13,963 bases of DNA from contig JBHIBA010000096.1 in assembly GCA_046758845.1 (NCBI GenBank), forward strand, positions 1 through 13,963. Direction: 5' to 3'. Under the pieces are notes generated by a model that saw only the letters and a list, made by a program, of their open reading frames with translations, was not told where the DNA came from and made no database searches. This document shows positions 13,560-13,963 of this stretch, piece by piece (position 1 is the stretch's first letter; each line of letters starts with the position of its first letter). The stretch comes from JBHIBA01 sp046758845. Lineage in GTDB: Bacteria; UBA8248; JACPRG01; G963555815. The position numbers were made by a program, and so were the translations under genes.

Positions 13560-13963
13560 TCAGCCGATACACTCGTCGTAGTGCTCCATCATCGTGAACA
13601 CCACGGGGCCGTCCCCTGAGACCAGGACGTTTTCCTCCAGCCGGACCGTCTGCTCCAATCCCGGATGGCCCGCGAACGTCTCGATGGCGAAGTACATGTT
13701 CTCCTTGATCTCGGCCGGGTAATCCAGCGAATACGCGCGGGAGATCCACATCCCCTCGTACAGGGACAGGCCGATGCTGTGGGCGAACTGCTGGAGGGTG
13801 ACCGTGCCGTACTTGTCGTCGTCGTACACCGGAAACTTCTCCGCCACGTCCCGAGAGGTGTTGCCCGGACGAAGCTGCTCGAGCCCGGCGTACATGGAGT
13901 CGTACACTTCCTTGTAGAGGTCCTTCTCCTTGGCGGTCCACTTTCCGCCCACCTTGAAGCACC
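13560..13963 (-). CDS. M24-family metallohydrolase (Xaa-Pro peptidase/creatinase fold), C-terminal part
   Basis: The last 134 or so codons of a gene that begins beyond the right edge; the frame is open to base 13963. The pita-bread fold signature is visible. KWTAKEKDLYKEVYDSMYAG leads to LRPGNTSRDV. Next come AHSIGLSLYE with the metal-ligand His (codon 13779-13781), MYFAIETFAG with the first ligand Glu, and VRLEENVLV with the last ligand Glu. The two Asp ligands would lie outside the window. The usual HGIG is HSIG here. M24 enzymes cleave Xaa-Pro peptides or, in the creatinase branch, C-N bonds of small molecules. A creatinase-like role fits a catabolic neighbourhood but cannot be told from this fragment. 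The TGA at 13560-13562 gives a normal C-terminus. Confidence 0.85.
   Translation of the reverse strand, partial: CFKVGGKWTAKEKDLYKEVYDSMYAGLEQLRPGNTSRDVAEKFPVYDDDKYGTVTLQQFAHSIGLSLYEGMWISRAYSLDYPAEIKENMYFAIETFAGHPGLEQTVRLEENVLVSGDGPVVFTMMEHYDECIG

Noticed and set aside
1..13963. CRISPR arrays, phage genes, toxin-antitoxin or other defence systems
   Set aside because: No regularly spaced repeats, no integrase or Cas motifs and no small paired toxin-antitoxin genes were seen; only dead transposase pieces and one palindromic element are present.

Overview
This GC-rich window most likely comes from a Gram-negative bacterium. It encodes a LAGC-type lipoprotein and a Sec-exported periplasmic binding protein, and most genes have Shine-Dalgarno sites. 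The phylum cannot be fixed from the sequence.

Layout. (1) Bases 1-1230 are a graveyard of mobile DNA. It holds a tRNA-3'-end-like remnant, then pieces of three unrelated transposases: an IS3-type D(35)E core broken by one stop codon, a C-terminal scrap of an IS256/mutator type, and the N-terminal 44 residues of an IS1380 type. (2) Bases 1328-9128, plus strand, form one block of six genes for two complete molybdenum hydroxylase heterotrimers of the xanthine dehydrogenase family. Their order is small-large-medium, then large-medium-small. Both FAD (medium) subunits carry the four-cysteine loop that in 4-hydroxybenzoyl-CoA reductase binds an extra [4Fe-4S] cluster. The second FAD gene has an apparent frameshift near 8450-8461; its true C-terminus can be read in the next frame and would overlap the following gene by four bases. 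(3) Bases 9129-9396 hold a possible terminator and a 102-bp palindromic GTAG-type element. (4) Bases 9397-12059, minus strand, read SBP, then an M29/NicX-like metalloenzyme, then an SCP2-like protein. A good sigma-70-type promoter and an upstream hairpin delimit this unit. (5) Bases 12192-13963 hold a lipoprotein of unknown role, a decayed plus-strand coding remnant, and the C-terminal part of an M24-family (Xaa-Pro peptidase/creatinase fold) hydrolase running off the right edge.

Working together (inference). An NMT1/THI5-type binding protein could capture an aromatic or N-heteroaromatic compound. The two Mo/Fe-S/flavin enzymes could carry out successive hydroxylations or low-potential reductive steps on it, and the NicX/M29-like metalloenzyme could open or hydrolyse the product. 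The substrate cannot be read from the sequence. No transporter permease or ATPase, Mo-cofactor insertion chaperone (XdhC/CoxD type), CoA ligase or regulator lies in the window. The least expected points are the two divergent 4Fe-4S-bearing trimers side by side, the Arg-to-Gln change in the active-site loop of the first large subunit, and the M29-like enzyme whose expected first metal ligand is Asn.
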